Source of the DNA: Bacteroidales bacterium
GTDB taxonomy: Bacteria; Bacteroidota; Bacteroidia; Bacteroidales; ML635J-15
Assembly: GCA_017997855.1 (NCBI GenBank)
Contig: JAGOEF010000033.1
Coordinates: 1-7,292, forward strand
Direction of reading: 5' to 3'
DNA: 7,292 nucleotides
The notes below the pieces were generated by a model, which did not search any database, was not told the DNA's origin, and saw nothing but the letters and a program-made list of their open reading frames with translations. Shown piece after piece: positions 6,724-7,292 of this stretch. A program made the translations under genes and the position numbers. The stretch's first letter is position 1. Each line of letters begins with the position of its first letter.

Positions 6724-7292
6724 TGGGCAACATTTTTAATTTTCTGGTACAATTTCGAAGCAAAAACGAAATTGTTCAATTCGATATTGCCCGAGCTAAA
6801 AATATCGTTTTTTGTACCCTGCCACCAGTTTTTCCCTTCATAAATAAAAATTATCTGATCACCGATTTCCATAATCGAATTCATATCATGGGTATTTATC
6901 ACGGTGGTGATATTGTACTCGAGGGTAAGCTCCCTGATAAGATTATCAATAACAATCGACGTCTGGGGATCCAGTCCACTGTTGGGCTCATCACAAAAAA
7001 GGTATTTTGGATTCAGTACAATGGCACGGGCAATGGCAACGCGTTTTTGCATTCCACCGCTTATTTCGGCGGGAAACAATTTGTTTGCATTCTTAATATC
7101 GACCCGGTTCAGGCAGAAGTTCACCCTTTCGAGTTTTTCTTTTTTCGAAAGTGGAGAGAACATATTCAAAGGGAGCATTACATTTTCCTCGACTGTAAGC
7201 GATGTAAACAGTGCCCCACCCTGAAAAACGAGTCCCATTTCCTGTCTGATTGCTCTTCGTACCGAAAAATCAGCCTTAGAATATTCGCGGTC
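6720..7292 (-). CDS. mlaF: MlaF-type ABC transporter ATP-binding protein, 5' end missing
   Basis: This is the ATPase of a Mla-type ABC transporter, which in the known family sits on the cytoplasmic face with an MlaE permease and moves phospholipids between inner and outer membranes. 190 residues are visible. The frame stays open to the right edge and begins there with DREYSKADFS, so the Met at 7238 (GLVFQGGALF) is internal and the Walker A region lies outside. Numbering the visible fragment from 1: a Q-loop FQGGALF at about 23-29, followed by the Mla-like TSLTVEENV; the ABC signature ISGGMQKR at 77-84; Walker B YLFCDEP at 97-103 with catalytic Glu102; D-loop SGLDP; and H-loop His135 in INTHD. 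The GGALF and SGGM-KR wording is closer to MlaF than to other importer or exporter ATPases. Its TGA overlaps the ATG of the next gene (ATGA), which suggests translational coupling. By the usual gene order, an MlaE-like permease is expected just outside the right edge; this is inference. Confidence 0.88.
   Translation of the reverse strand, partial: DREYSKADFSVRRAIRQEMGLVFQGGALFTSLTVEENVMLPLNMFSPLSKKEKLERVNFCLNRVDIKNANKLFPAEISGGMQKRVAIARAIVLNPKYLFCDEPNSGLDPQTSIVIDNLIRELTLEYNITTVINTHDMNSIMEIGDQIIFIYEGKNWWQGTKNDIFSSGNIELNNFVFASKLYQKIKNVAQ

Noticed and set aside
1..7292. Search by eye for tRNA/rRNA genes, CRISPR arrays, insertion sequences and long direct or inverted repeats
   Set aside because: Nothing beyond the terminator hairpin stood out; almost all the sequence is accounted for by the eight genes.

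Overview
The window reads as chromosomal DNA of a member of the Bacteroidota, most likely Bacteroidales/Marinilabiliales-like. The grounds are a small lipoprotein resembling the Bacteroidota-restricted DUF4296 family, tightly packed minus-strand genes mostly without Shine-Dalgarno sites, moderate AT richness, and the style of the glycosyltransferase and radical SAM proteins. The genus cannot be named from sequence alone.

Eight protein genes all lie on the minus strand, so transcription runs from right (7292) to left (105). In that order they are: a 5'-truncated MlaF-type ABC ATPase (cut by the right edge); a DUF4296-like lipoprotein; a COG0402-type amidohydrolase/deaminase; a PAP2 phosphatase; an ArnT-like GT39 membrane glycosyltransferase; a COG0731-type radical SAM enzyme; a MurG-like GT-B glycosyltransferase; and a GT2-type glycosyltransferase. 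Junctions are very tight: 4-nt ATGA overlap, 31-nt gap, 31-nt gap, 19-nt overlap, 1-nt gap, 4-nt ATGA overlap, 9-nt gap. A strong A/T-flanked hairpin directly after the last stop codon closes the run. No convincing internal promoter was found, so one long transcript is the simplest reading. The two 31-nt gaps are the only places where the run could be split.

Functionally the run looks like a cell-envelope lipid and glycan cluster. MlaF-type ATPases drive phospholipid movement between inner and outer membranes. PAP2 enzymes remove phosphates from lipid A, undecaprenyl pyrophosphate or similar lipids. GT39/ArnT enzymes move a sugar from a polyprenyl-phosphate carrier onto an acceptor on the periplasmic side. 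The two cytoplasmic-type glycosyltransferases could build a glycan or glycolipid. The amidohydrolase and the radical SAM protein have complete catalytic motifs but no obvious substrate here. No nucleotide-sugar synthesis gene, flippase, ligase, RNA gene, mobile element or CRISPR array is visible.

The first ~70 bases lie beyond the terminator. They may hold the tail of a convergent plus-strand gene, but too little is present to name it. No stretch longer than 300 bases lacks a gene.
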